NCBI RefSeq assembly: GCF_902364365.1
Contig: NZ_CABJDN010000009.1
Location: 261,182 to 325,181, forward strand
Length of the DNA: 64,000 nucleotides
Direction: 5' to 3'
Origin: Bacteroides intestinalis
Lineage (GTDB): Bacteria > Bacteroidota > Bacteroidia > Bacteroidales > Bacteroidaceae
The notes beneath the pieces were generated by a model. The model searched no databases and was not told the DNA's origin. It saw only the letters and a list, made by a program, of their open reading frames with translations. The stretch's first letter is position 1; every line of letters begins with the position of its first letter. Positions 49,323 through 59,961 of the stretch are shown in pieces. The position numbers were made by a program, and so were the translations under genes.

Positions 49323-52300
49323 ATGAGTTACAACAAATTGAAATCATTGGTAGCGAACGTGGAAGCCATAGAAACGGCAATGAAAATCCAAGTTCAAGGC
49401 AGGCAGGCCACTGCGGAAGAAAAAGAAATTTTATCCCGATATTCTGGTTTCGGGGGTATCAAAGAAGTGTTGAATATAGGTACGGACAAGCCCATAAGTG
49501 GTGATATGCAAGAACCGATACAAAGATTGCAGGAGTTAATCAATGCTTACCCTCATTTCACAGAACCCATGCGACACAATGTCATAGAGGGTATCAAAGC
49601 ATCTGTACTGACAGCATTTTACACTCCTAAATTCCTTGTTGATGCAGTGGTGCGGCAGATACACGCCACGTTCAGCGAAAACGGCCTCAAAATGCGTTCA
49701 TTTCTCGAACCGAGTGCAGGTATAGGCGGTTTTCTGCCCATAGCCATGTCCGGCACGTATGACTATGCCATTGAGAAAGATCTCATTTCGGGGATGATAC
49801 TTTCCCTGCTCCATGAGAACACGCTAACACGGACGGCTGCATTTGAAACCATTGGAGAACAAGGTTTTGAGCATACAACTTTCGATGTCATAGCCTCCAA
49901 CATCCCGTTTGGCAATTTCCGGGTATTCGATGCGGAGCTGTGGAAGAAAGGCGGTATGTACGAACAGGCCACCAAGACCATACACAACTACTTTTTTGTC
50001 AAAGCGATGGAGTTGTTGAATGAGGGTGGATTATTGGCTTTCATCACATCGAGGGGCATAGCCGACACGCCCGGTAACAAGTTCGTGCGTGAATATCTTG
50101 TAAATCATGCAGACCTGATAAGTGCAATCCGTCTGCCCGATATGCTTTTCATGCAGACAAGCGGTATAGAGGTAGGCAGTGACCTGCTGATATTCCAAAA
50201 GCACACGCACAAGACGGTACTCTCACAACGGGAACAACTGTTTTTACAAGTAGGCAGGGAAAAGGCGGACGCCATAGGCACAATGACCGAATACGCTAAC
50301 AAATTGTTTACCATGCCGAAAACCACCCTTGCAACAGGTAGCCGCATTGTACAGAACCAATACGGAAAATATGTGCGCAAATACCAATGGCAGGGAAATG
50401 AAAATGCTATGTCGCAATATCTCGCCGCACTGCTGAAACTCGACTTTGGCCGATATTTCCGCAAAAGTCTTTTCACAGGGAACGGACAGGGCAGCGAACA
50501 TATGCAAATGTCCCTTTTCGGGAATGTAGCGATGAAACAAGTAGAAAAAGGTAAACGAGCCTACACGGATGGGGTGGAAGCATGGATGAAAGATGGCGCA
50601 ATGGTACTGTTTGAGGGCCAGGTGGGTACTATCCAATATCGAAAATCAAGTCTTTATCAAGAGGTAGCCATTGATTTTGTGCCGGTGGACGAGGGTAAGG
50701 TCAATACAGATAGGGCGAAAGACTATTTCCCTATACGCAAAGCATACTTTGAACTGTCAATTAAAGAGAGGGAAGAACAAAAAGAGGATAACGGATTGCG
50801 TAGAGAGCTGAACGCCCGATACGATGCCTTTGTTGCCAAATGGGGCTGTTTCCACGAGAACGACAACAAGGAGTTTATCATGCTTGACAGCCTCGGTGTG
50901 GAAGTCTTTACAATAGAAATGCAGCTTGGAAAAGATTTAGTCAAGTCCGACATCATGCGTGAACCTGTGGCGTTCAAGAAGATAGACCCGAACAAACGGC
51001 TGACACCGATTGAAGCGTTGGCAAGCAGCTTGAATTTCTACGGCAAGGTTGATATGGACTACCTGATGCAGTCCACGGACAGTGCCGAGGAAGAAATCAT
51101 CGGCGACCTCAAAGGTGAAATATTTTACAATCCCGCTATCGGGGAGTGGGAGCATAAAGGCAAGTTCCTTTCAGGCAATGTCATAGCCAAATGCAAGGAG
51201 ATAGGTTCTTACTTGTCCGAACTCACGGACAGGGAAAAAGATTGGACGGAAACTGCTGTAAAGGCTTTGGCGGATGTGACACCCGAAGCGATACCCTACG
51301 AGGAACTCGACATTAACATGGGTGAGCGTTGGATTGACACTAAGTTATATGCCGATTTTGCAACTGAACTTTTCGAGACCGAGACAAGCGTAATGTATTT
51401 CGATGTGAACGACACCTACATGGTACGTCTGCAAAGTTACTCTCCGGTGGCTTACAACACCTATTTCGTTCGTAACTATGACGGTGGGGATTTGTTTGTT
51501 CATGCCCTGCATGATACTGTACCTGAAATCACGAAAGAGATATACCGCAATGGTGATAAGGTGCGTGTACCGGACGAGGAAGCCATACAGGAGGCAGCCA
51601 CCAAGATACAGGAGATTAGAGACCGTTTCAACCGCTGGCTTGACAGGCAGCCGATAGAGGTTCGGGACGAGCTGGTGAGGGTGTATAATGAGCGTTTCAA
51701 CTGCTATGTCAGGCCGCACTATGACGGTTCGGCACAAACCTTTCCGCAGCTCTCTTTCGAGCAATTTCCATACGATAGCCTCTATCCCTCACAGAAAGAT
51801 GCTATCTGGATGATTAAGCAGAACGGAGGCGGTATCTGTTGGCACGAGGTAGGCACAGGCAAGACGATGATAATGTGTGTTGCCGCCTACGAAATGAAAC
51901 GTCTCGGATTGGCACACAAGCCGCTTATTATCGGGCTGAAAGCCAATGTGCACGAAATCGCCGATACGTTCCGCAAGGCATACCCTACGGCCAAAGTTCT
52001 CTATCCGGGCAAGGACGATTTTACCCCTGCCAACAGGCAAGAGGTCTTTTCAAAAATCAAGAACAACAACTGGGACTGCATCATACTCACGCACGACCAG
52101 TTCGCCAAGATACCGCAGTCAGAAGAGACCATGATAGATATATTCACGGAAGAGCTTGCCGATGTGGAACGTAACCTTGAATTTTTGGAGCAGTCCACTA
52201 TGCGTTACCGTAGCGGAAAGATGCAGGAGGGGTTAGAAAAGCGCAAACAGAACCTTGGGGCTAAATTACAAGAACTGCATATGAAAATCAATAATCGGAA

Positions 52301-53339
52301 AGACGATGCTGTGGACTTCCACACAATGGGAATAGACCATATTTTTGTAGATGAGTGCCATATTTTCAAGAACTTAATGTTCCAGACACGCCATAACCGT
52401 GTGGCAGGTATCGGCAACACCAAAGGCTCTCAAAGGGCAATGAACCTCTTGTTCGCCATTCGTGACATCCAACTTCGTACAGGTCGTGACCTTGGGGCTA
52501 CGTTTCTGTCGGGTACAGTGGTGGTAAATGCACTGACCGAACTATATGTGATGTTCAAGTATTTGCGTCCGCAGGAGCTTCAACGGCAACGGATTAGCTG
52601 TTTCGATGCGTGGGCAGCCATATTCACAAAGAAAACGGCAGATTATGAGTTGAACGTGACAGGCTCGGTGAAGCGCAAAGAGCGTTTTCGTACTTACATC
52701 AAAGTACCAGAACTGGCAATGTTCCTGCGTGAGATTACGGATTATCGTACAGCCGACATGATAAATCTTGATGTGCCTGAGAAGAACGTGCGTTTCCTCT
52801 CTTATCCCCCGACAATTGAGCAGGAGGAAATGATAGGACGCTTGGTATCTTTTGCCGGTAGCGGCCAGTGGGAGGACTTGGGGCTTGACGTTCCGCAACC
52901 TGACAACCTCGACAAGGCGAAAATGTTGGTTGCGACCAATGTAGCCCGAAAAATGGCTCTTGATATGCGCTTGTTGGGTTGCAAGTTCAAGGATGATGCC
53001 GATAACAAGGCTTCTATCTGTGCGAGGACAATCTATGACTACTATATACGCTCGAATGACAATCGGGGTACACAGTTCGTGTTCAGCGACCTTGGTACAT
53101 ACAAACCGAACGAATGGAACATATATACCGACATCAAAGAAAAGTTGGTACGGCTCGGTATTCCTGCTGATGAAATACAGTTTATCCAATGCGCCACTAC
53201 CGAGAGGGCAAGAAAAAAGCTGTTTGAAGAAATGAACAACGGCAAGGTGCGAGTTCTTTTTGGAAGTACGACCATGTTAGGCACAGGTGTGAACGCCCAA
53301 CAAAGGGCTGTGGCGGTGCATCACCTTGAAATACCTTGG
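49323..53339 (+). CDS. Giant DNA methylase-helicase, exon 1 (residues 1-1339)
   Basis: Together with 55803-56765 this encodes a 1659-aa protein. The N-terminus is an N6-adenine methylase-like domain: SAM site FLEPSAGIGGFLP (about 127-139) and catalytic SNIPFGN (about 192-198, a variant of NPPF). The SF2 helicase has HEVGTGKT (841-848), VDECHIF (about 1009-1015) and a C-terminal lobe with FGSTTMLGTGVNAQQRAV. Exon 1 ends after IPW. Such proteins are typical of Bacteroidales conjugative elements and related to phage DarB/BmhA-type antirestriction or DNA-modifying proteins. Without splicing, translation would end six codons into the intron. Confidence 0.85.
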
Positions 53340-54000
53340 GTGCGACATGAAGTCGCATAGATAATTGTTGGAATGATACTTACGGGTATCAGCTTTAACC
53401 CGCTGTTCCGTCAGCGGTAGCCTACCGACCGATGCACCTTAATGTTGTATTAAGCGGTCGGGACGAAGTACACTTTCGCAAGACAAGACAGAACCGTGAG
53501 GGGAAGTCAAGTACGGTTAGTATCATACCGTAGAGTGGCGAGGCTGGATAGTATGGTTAGCGCAAGCGAACTGTTAGTAAACTTCGTAATGTCACGAAAG
53601 AGTGTAAGATACTGGCACACTCTACCCAAAAGGGAAGCGGTCGGTTAATCCTCTCCATGGTAGGATTACACGGATATAAGCACCGCCGGAGGATGAGACA
53701 GAACCTAACCTATCCGTTAGTTATCTATGTGGAACATGGTAAGCCTGTATATCTCCTGTCATGTAAAAATGACAGGTAAGCTGACAGCAATGAAAGCCGA
53801 ATGGTGTGCAGGTATAAGATAACAGAAAAAGCGAATGCCGTTCTGTAATGGAGCGGATACGGATTGAACCGACATCACGGGCTGATGTGGGCGACATCAT
53901 CCGACACGAAAGTGGGCAGACTTCTGTGACGACATTAGGTAGGCAATCAAACCGAATGTTGTCAAATGGTGATTCTTTACAATTAACTTTTAGAACTTTC

Positions 54001-54016
54001 AAAAGGAGGAAAGCAA
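54001..54016 (+). promoter_or_regulatory. Strong Shine-Dalgarno sequence before the intron ORF
   Basis: AAAAGGAGGAAAGCAA immediately precedes the ATG at 54017. Perfect AGGAGG sites are unusual for Bacteroidales genes, including all others here, and suggest the intron came from, or still works in, a different host group. Confidence 0.75.
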
Positions 54017-55684
54017 ATGAACGAAAACAAGACATCGTGTGCGCCTGCTGACAATCAGCAAACACTTTGGGACAGAATAGACTGGACTAAAGCGGAGTTG
54101 GCTGTCAGAAAGCTACAAGCACGAATTGTAAAGGCTCAGAAGGAAGGCAGATACAACAAGGTGAAAGCCTTGCAGTGGACGCTGACCCACTCTTTTTACG
54201 CAAAAGCCTTAGCCGTAAAGAGAGTTACTTCTAACGGAGGTGGCAACACCCCCGGAGTGGACATGGAAACATGGGAGAAACCCGAAGCAAAAACACAAGC
54301 GATAAGCGAACTCAAACGCAGAGGCTACCAGCCGAAGCCATTGAGAAGAGTCCACATCAAAAAGAGTAATGGCAAACTGCGACCGTTGGGAATACCGACA
54401 ATGAAAGACAGAGCCATGCAAGCACTCTACCTTATGGCATTAGAACCAGTGTCGGAAACAACAGCCGACTCACGTTCATACGGTTTCCGCAAGGAACGCC
54501 GCTGTATGGACGCGGTAATGCAATGCCATAACATTCTCCGAAAAGGCTATTCTCCCGAATGGATTCTGGAGGGTGACATAAAGGGGTGCTTCGACCACAT
54601 CAGCCATGAATGGCTGCTTGCCAACATCCCTATGGACAAGGCAATACTCCGAAAATGGTTGAAATGCGGCTATATCTTCAACAAACAGATGTTCCCGACA
54701 GAGGAGGGAACGCCACAAGGTGGCATTATCTCTCCCACGCTTGCCAATATGACATTGGACGGATTGCAGAAAGTCCTTGCAGAGAAATATAAACGAGTTA
54801 GAATCAAAGGTAAGTTATATTCGCCAATGGTGAATCTTGTCCGTTACGCTGATGACTTTATAATTACCTGCGAGAACCGTGAAACACTTGAAAAGGAAAT
54901 CAAGCCATTGGTAGCCGACTTTATGTCTGAAAGAGGTCTGACCTTATCAGAAGAAAAGACGGTGATAACCAATATCCGTGACGGTTTCGATTTTCTCGGT
55001 TTCAACATCCGCAAATTCGGCAATGAAATATTGACCAAGCCGACCAAGAAAGCCGAAAAACGCTTTATGGAGAATATCCGTAAGGTGACAAAAGGTCATA
55101 AGGGTTGCAAGCAGGAATCATTAATCAGGATGTTGAATGCTAAAATTCGAGGATGGGGAGCATATTATCAGCATGGGGCGACACGTGATTCTTTTCACAG
55201 AATCGACCATCAGATATTTCTCGCCTTGTGGCAATGGGCTAAACGCCGTCATTCCAAGAAAGGGAAACAGTGGATAAAAGACCGCTATTGGCACAATATC
55301 CGAGGGAACAGCTGGACTTTTGCGGCTAAGTTCAAGAAATCAAACGGCAAAGAAGACCAACTTACCTTGTTGAAACTGGCATCTTCGTTTCCTTTTCTGC
55401 AATATACGCAGATAAAGGGGGACATGAATCCGTTTGACGCAGACTGCCGCCTGTACTTCAATAAAAGAATGAAGTCAAAGATGCTTGTGACGCTGAAAGG
55501 ACGTAAATCCCTGCTTTACCTATGGGAAAAGCAAGGTCGGAAATGTCCGATATGTGGTGAACCGATTGACACGCATAAGGCATGGAATGTAATGCCGACC
55601 GTACAAGACGGACGGAAATGCAATCTGTTGGTTCATGATGAATGTTTCAAATTATCCCGTAAAAACAATGGAAACAAGAAGTAG
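54017..55684 (+). CDS. ltrA: Group II intron-encoded reverse transcriptase/maturase
   Basis: A 555-aa LtrA-type protein that helps the intron fold, splice and retrohome. RT blocks are clear: RRVHIKKSNGKLRPLGIPTM, DIKGCFDHISHEWLL, GTPQGGIISPTLANM and the active site LVRYADDF, with LSEEKTVITNIRDGFDFLGF after it. The maturase (X) region includes LNAKIRGWGAYYQHG. The C-terminal zinc/HNH segment starts CPICGEPIDTHKAWNVMP and ends LLVHDECF. The usual HH pair of the HNH motif reads NV here, so nuclease activity may be lost. It lies in intron domain IV. Confidence 0.92.
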   Translation: MNENKTSCAPADNQQTLWDRIDWTKAELAVRKLQARIVKAQKEGRYNKVKALQWTLTHSFYAKALAVKRVTSNGGGNTPGVDMETWEKPEAKTQAISELKRRGYQPKPLRRVHIKKSNGKLRPLGIPTMKDRAMQALYLMALEPVSETTADSRSYGFRKERRCMDAVMQCHNILRKGYSPEWILEGDIKGCFDHISHEWLLANIPMDKAILRKWLKCGYIFNKQMFPTEEGTPQGGIISPTLANMTLDGLQKVLAEKYKRVRIKGKLYSPMVNLVRYADDFIITCENRETLEKEIKPLVADFMSERGLTLSEEKTVITNIRDGFDFLGFNIRKFGNEILTKPTKKAEKRFMENIRKVTKGHKGCKQESLIRMLNAKIRGWGAYYQHGATRDSFHRIDHQIFLALWQWAKRRHSKKGKQWIKDRYWHNIRGNSWTFAAKFKKSNGKEDQLTLLKLASSFPFLQYTQIKGDMNPFDADCRLYFNKRMKSKMLVTLKGRKSLLYLWEKQGRKCPICGEPIDTHKAWNVMPTVQDGRKCNLLVHDECFKLSRKNNGNKK

Positions 55685-55802
55685 GATGAGCCGGTCTCTG
55701 CACACGAACAGAGACTTTGAAAAGCTTGAGCCGTATGAGGGGAAACCCTCACGTACGGTTCTGAGGGGGGAAGAGGGCAGTAATGCCCTTGACCTACCCG
55801 AT

Positions 55803-56765
55803 CGACCTGCTGACATGGAGCAACGCAATGGCAGGGCAGTACGCAAAGGCAACACTGTAAAGCTGTGGGGTGACAATGTGGTGGATATCGTAATTTATGG
55901 TACGGAAAAGACCCTCGACGCCTACAAGTTTAATCTGTTGAAAAACAAGCAGATGTTTATCAATCAAATTAACAACGGCACAATCGCCGTGCGCCGTATT
56001 GACGAGGGAGGCATGGATGAGGACAGCGGTATGAACTTCGCCGAGTTCGTGGCTATTCTGTCAGGCAATAACGACTTGCTGAACAAGACGAAGCTCGACA
56101 ACAAGATTATGCAGCTTGAAAAGGAACAGGCTATTTTCAAGAAAGAACGCATCCGTGCCGAGCGTAAAATAGCTGCCGGTCAGGGAGAAATCGAAAAGGC
56201 AAAGCGTACTGAGGCCGATTTCAAGAGGGATTTGGAATACATCAACTCGTATAATGGGGCAAAGGCAACCCTGCTTTTAAACTTACCGCAAGCCAGTACC
56301 GAGGAAGTTGGTCGGGAGTTGCACCGTATAGCCAAGACCTACCGCAACGGAGCGTATGGCACAGTTGGCACATATGCAGGACTGAACTTGTTGGTACATA
56401 GCGAGTATAATATGGACGGTACGTTTGACCGCAATACATTCTTTGTAGAGGGTATAAGTGGGTTGAAATACCGATGCGGCCTAAGCGGTGCGCTGCCGCT
56501 TGGTTTCGTTGAGTCGGCGCAATATCCGCATGGAGCATTAAGCAAATTGCCCTCTCTTATCGAGAAGCAACAAAAGGCGGTAGAGCGGATAGAAAGCGAA
56601 ATTCCTACATTGCAGAAAATCGTTTGTCGCCAGTGGAGCAAGGCTGATGAGCTGTCAAGGCTCAAACAGGAATGTAAGGAACTTCAGCACAGGATTGATG
56701 AAAGTCTGAAAGAGGCCGAACAACCACAGGCTGCCAAACACGAAGCTATTGCCGAAGCTGCTTGA
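55803..56765 (+). CDS. Giant DNA methylase-helicase, exon 2 (residues 1340-1659)
   Basis: Begins in frame at CGACCTGCTGAC with RPADMEQRNGRAVRKGNTVK, helicase motif VI (QRxGRxxR), which supplies the arginine fingers. The rest is coiled-coil rich (KLDNKIMQLEKEQAIFKKER) and ends QAAKHEAIAEAA. The exon has no start of its own in this frame; a separate long frame reaching back to 55635 reads through intron domains V-VI and is not a gene. Confidence 0.9.
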   Translation, partial: RPADMEQRNGRAVRKGNTVKLWGDNVVDIVIYGTEKTLDAYKFNLLKNKQMFINQINNGTIAVRRIDEGGMDEDSGMNFAEFVAILSGNNDLLNKTKLDNKIMQLEKEQAIFKKERIRAERKIAAGQGEIEKAKRTEADFKRDLEYINSYNGAKATLLLNLPQASTEEVGRELHRIAKTYRNGAYGTVGTYAGLNLLVHSEYNMDGTFDRNTFFVEGISGLKYRCGLSGALPLGFVESAQYPHGALSKLPSLIEKQQKAVERIESEIPTLQKIVCRQWSKADELSRLKQECKELQHRIDESLKEAEQPQAAKHEAIAEAA

Positions 56766-56785
56766 CATAATCATAATTTAACCGT

Positions 56786-56827
56786 TCCCTCTGCATGGTC
56801 GCGATGACCGGGCAGAGGGATTTTTTT
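56786..56827 (+). terminator. Rho-independent terminator of the methylase-helicase
   Basis: TCCCTCTGC (56786-56794) and GCAGAGGGA (56812-56820) form a perfect 9-bp stem followed by seven T. Confidence 0.9.
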
Positions 56828-56935
56828 GCGCTCCGGTCTGCCGACGGCTCTACTCTTTTATGGCATCCTTTCTCCCTTTATAACCTCCCGATTCCCCGCC
56901 ACCACCCATTCTCATTTATAGCTATTAATATCTTC
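56828..56935. promoter_or_regulatory. Truncated leader element (array part only)
   Basis: CTCTTTTATGG, CCCTTTATAACC and CTCATTTATAGC occur in a row (about 56852-56927), matching the left array of the leader family. The promoter, core and start module do not follow; DNA of a different character with leftward cargo genes begins instead. Confidence 0.5.
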
Positions 56936-57006
56936 TGTTTTTAGTCAAATAGAGATAATATTCTTTCATCGCATATCCGTTTTTTGCGATATGCCATTTT
57001 TAGCTT

Positions 57007-58896
57007 CTACATTGGTGGCAATGTATCATTTTTGCCTTCACACCTCCTAATAGCTTCAATCAAGGCATCTTTTAACCTTATGAAGGCAAGTTTATCCACC
57101 CCTTTTGATATACTGATTTCATTACCGACCAAATCTTTCAACTTGAGTAAACAAGGAACATCTGCCTTATATCTGTTTCCCACATCTTGTAGGTCATAGT
57201 CAAAATTATAATGATAAGCAAGAAATTGCGTAAAAGTATTTTTACTTTTATTGCTTAGTTTGCAGATAGCATCAAAAAGAGCATTGGCATCTTCAGATGC
57301 AAATATAGCACGAAGTTCGTATGTACAACTTTTATCTGGATAAGGCAATCTGTCTATAATTATAAGTTGTTCTACTGTTCCTTCAGTCAAATTACGCAGT
57401 GCTTTTTGCATTTGATCCGGCAACTCATTTATCTTTGATTTCATCTTCTGCAAGAAATAGTCCACAATATCATCCGTTATTGAGGTCTTGGAATCTGTGG
57501 TTACATAATTACATCCACTAATAAAAAGCCCTCTTAGCTGATAAAGTTCCTCTAAACTGGTTTGGATATCAATCATCTCTGCTATTCTTACTTTTATTAA
57601 AGAGACATAAGCCTGTATAAAATAGAAAATGCCAATAGCGTGAAAATATGATAGATACGCAATACTATAACCAAGTTGATAAGCGTCTTTTATCTCTCTA
57701 TCCAATATGGATGTTATAGTATCCTGACAAATACTTTCAAGTTTTTGCTGCTCCATATCGAAAAAGCCGGATAGCATTTTCCAAGGTTTCAATCCTTTTT
57801 GCTTATCCCTTATCTCCGTAACAATAAATTCTACAAGTGGAGCACCTGTGATAATATATTGTATAATAGCCGTAACATACTCCGGATTTAAGACATTATA
57901 AATTAGCTCCTTGTTCAAAGAGTGATATTTTTCCCTTAGATGCTGTATCCTTTGCTTATCCTCATTATTATCTTGGAGTAGTGAAATCCGACAATCTCTA
58001 CTCCAATTACAAATTACCTCTTTGTTCTCACTGTTATTATACTCTGCATACACTGCAATAAATGACCCAAGAATATTTTTGAGAAAGATATTATCCTTTT
58101 CAACCAGCTCGGGAGGAAGTTTGTTTAAGTGGCTTTTAAAATCATATAAACATTGTCTCAAAACCCGTAAGTTGTCGGATTTTGTACACTTAAAACAGGC
58201 AATAATGAAATCACGCATTTCTTTCAAATAATCGGATACCGGTACTTCGCCAAGGAAGTATTCGATGGCTTCTTCTATGTCAGGTTGTATTTCAAATTCC
58301 CTGCCTATGGTCTTTTCCTTAAACTCATCCAATACAGCCTTGGAAAGTTCTTCAAGGTGGTTCTCATCTCCAATTACGACAACATGGCAATTACAATGTT
58401 CTACAAAATAGTTGATAAAGCCTAACAATTCCTTCATCTCTATCAGGCACCTTTCGATGTCATCGAATATCAGAAACTTTACACCTTTTATACTGTCGTC
58501 TTTCACTTGTAGTAACGACAACGAATCCAGTGTTGCGGAAAATGAACCATCCTCTTTAGAGTCTTCATTAAAATCCATACTTGTCTTGAAGACTACCTTA
58601 CCGGCTAATTTCAAAATTCCCTTTATGAAACGCCCCGTTTTCGAATAGAAGAAAGGATTTAATTCCCTATCTATAGCTGTCTTGATGTCATTCACGCTAT
58701 CCATTCCATAGGTCGAAATATAAATGGGCTTTAGCGTAATTTCCTCGTCAGTATCTGCGGTCCCATCAAACCTCTTCTTCCATTCTTTTATAAGATGAGT
58801 TTTGCCACATCCCCATTTTCCTTTCAGCATCACGGCATACTGAGGATTGGTATTATCAGCATAGCTGTTTAAAAAATCAAGAATCAAAGTATTCAT
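57007..58896 (-). CDS. KAP-like P-loop NTPase, 629 aa
   Basis: Walker A is LKGKWGCGKTH (residues 26-33) and Walker B is KFLIFDDIER (about 140-150), with a sensor-like VVVIGDENHL after it. The rest is helical and AT-rich in codon use, with no transmembrane segment visible. KAP-type NTPases are frequent in defence islands and toxin-immunity regions, where they act as large ATP-dependent switches. It begins the leftward cargo block. Function unproven. Confidence 0.75.
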   Translation of the reverse strand: MNTLILDFLNSYADNTNPQYAVMLKGKWGCGKTHLIKEWKKRFDGTADTDEEITLKPIYISTYGMDSVNDIKTAIDRELNPFFYSKTGRFIKGILKLAGKVVFKTSMDFNEDSKEDGSFSATLDSLSLLQVKDDSIKGVKFLIFDDIERCLIEMKELLGFINYFVEHCNCHVVVIGDENHLEELSKAVLDEFKEKTIGREFEIQPDIEEAIEYFLGEVPVSDYLKEMRDFIIACFKCTKSDNLRVLRQCLYDFKSHLNKLPPELVEKDNIFLKNILGSFIAVYAEYNNSENKEVICNWSRDCRISLLQDNNEDKQRIQHLREKYHSLNKELIYNVLNPEYVTAIIQYIITGAPLVEFIVTEIRDKQKGLKPWKMLSGFFDMEQQKLESICQDTITSILDREIKDAYQLGYSIAYLSYFHAIGIFYFIQAYVSLIKVRIAEMIDIQTSLEELYQLRGLFISGCNYVTTDSKTSITDDIVDYFLQKMKSKINELPDQMQKALRNLTEGTVEQLIIIDRLPYPDKSCTYELRAIFASEDANALFDAICKLSNKSKNTFTQFLAYHYNFDYDLQDVGNRYKADVPCLLKLKDLVGNEISISKGVDKLAFIRLKDALIEAIRRCEGKNDTLPPM

Positions 58897-59079
58897 ACCT
58901 TTGTTATTAACATAATTCTATTTTAACTCCATTGGAAAACAAAAATGTAGCAATAAGAACATTAAATATTGAAATAGTAAACGACGCTGCAAATCCATTA
59001 TCACCACATCCACAATGAACAAAGTTAGTGATATTTCTTAATACAATAATATCCATACGATTAAATTTCATGTTTCTTC
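58897..59079. other. Short AT-rich gap between NTPase and TssD genes
   Basis: No gene. Sequence is AT-rich with no clear hairpin; it presumably contains the NTPase promoter, but no good TAnnTTTG box was found. Confidence 0.3.
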
Positions 59080-59469
59080 TTACCATTGATTGCTTAAATA
59101 TGCGTCTCCTATCATAATAATATCCGCAGAAAATGTGATGGTGGAATACATTTGGCGTTTCCTGTCAACATTGTAAACCTCTTTGTAATATACGATATAC
59201 GCATATTTGAACTCCACGACACGAAAGATTGAATTATCCTTAGTGTTGTAATAAATCACCTTGCCGCTTATCGCTTTGAAAGGACTGTTTACCATTGCTT
59301 CAAGAATAGTAGTTTCTCTGGTAGATTCAACGGTTATGGTAATACGTCCGCCAATAACATTTGTCACTGGCCTTCCTTTATTATCTGTCTTGCGGTTAAA
59401 TTCAATATGTGATGAAATCACTTCTATATCCTTCCCTTGCAAGCACACGGTTGCCTTTAATTCTGCCAT
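59080..59469 (-). CDS. tssD: Type VI secretion tube protein TssD (Hcp-like), 129 aa
   Basis: TssD/Hcp rings stack to form the T6SS inner tube and can carry effectors. The Bacteroidetes pattern is complete: MAELKATVCLQGKDIEVISS, then FNRKTDNKGRPVTNVIGGRI, TITVESTRETTILEAMVNS and FKYAYIVYYKEVYNVDRKRQ, ending SADIIMIGDAYLSNQW. A length of 129 aa is normal. No other T6SS structural gene is in view, so it is an orphan near an Rhs toxin locus, which it may serve as carrier. A -7 box lies 95 bp upstream. Confidence 0.88.
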   Translation of the reverse strand: MAELKATVCLQGKDIEVISSHIEFNRKTDNKGRPVTNVIGGRITITVESTRETTILEAMVNSPFKAISGKVIYYNTKDNSIFRVVEFKYAYIVYYKEVYNVDRKRQMYSTITFSADIIMIGDAYLSNQW

Positions 59470-59563
59470 GCTGATCTTATTATTTATTATAAAACCAAGA
59501 CATTTCGCCTTGGTTAAAGCAGTCAGACCGCTTTCAAGACAAGAAGGAGGATATCATATTTCG

Positions 59564-59571
59564 CAAATATA
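59564..59571 (-). promoter_or_regulatory. -7 box of tssD
   Basis: TATATTTG on the minus strand, giving a leader of about 90 nt. Confidence 0.5.
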
Positions 59572-59891
59572 GAATTTTCCCTTGAACTTAACAAGCAATC
59601 AATTAAATTTATTAACCGACAAAATAGAAGAAACACTGCTTACAGGCTGCCCTCCTCACAAAAATATTATCTTACATAGTCTCTTTTTTCATCCTGCTAT
59701 TCAATTCATCACAGGCAAAGCAAACCGGCTTTTAAACAAAAGAGGTTAAACCGTAATCATTCATTGCATTCTTTTTGTTTTTATGGTAGAATGTTTTATT
59801 AGTGAGTGAGGACTGTTGTGTAATCCTCTTGTTACAGTTCAGGCAAGACCCTCATACGATGGCATTATTGATGTTTAACCCCTATAAACTT
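59572..59891. other. Gene-free interval upstream of the S24-like gene
   Basis: No gene seen; AT-rich with no strong hairpin. It separates the leftward tssD unit from the rightward S24-like/membrane pair. Confidence 0.4.
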
Positions 59892-59922
59892 GCGAGTTAT
59901 GAGAAAAAACGCTAACTTTGCG
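59892..59922 (+). promoter_or_regulatory. Promoter of the S24-like gene
   Basis: TTG at 59892-59894, 20-bp spacer and TAACTTTG at 59915-59922 match the -33/-7 consensus closely. It shows that the in-frame start at 59890 is not used and supports the ATG at 59962. Confidence 0.75.
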
Positions 59923-59961
59923 AATCATAAATGTGCGCTTAGACGCATACTATTAATTAAT

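Larger units (their letters stand above)
53340..55802 (+). mobile_element. Complete group II intron, 2463 bp
   Basis: The 5' end GTGCGACATGAAG fits the GUGYG consensus. Domain V is a canonical 34-nt hairpin at 55728-55761 (GAGCCGTATGAGG, GAAA loop, CGTACGGTTC), followed by domain VI (55762-55800) and the 3' end CCCGAT. Joining 53339 to 55803 restores one reading frame across the junction: IPW joined to RPADMEQRNGRA, the normal helicase sequence. The intron carries its own reverse transcriptase/maturase. Boundaries are set by this exact frame restoration. Confidence 0.92.

Noticed and set aside
54017..55684. Reverse transcriptase as part of a diversity-generating retroelement or retron.
   Set aside because: No template/variable repeat pair or msr/msd is present, while domain V, intron ends and maturase/HNH regions identify a group II intron.
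55635..55802. Apparent N-terminal extension of the methylase-helicase exon 2 with an upstream start.
   Set aside because: It translates intron domains V and VI and the end of the intron ORF region; splicing defines the true junction.
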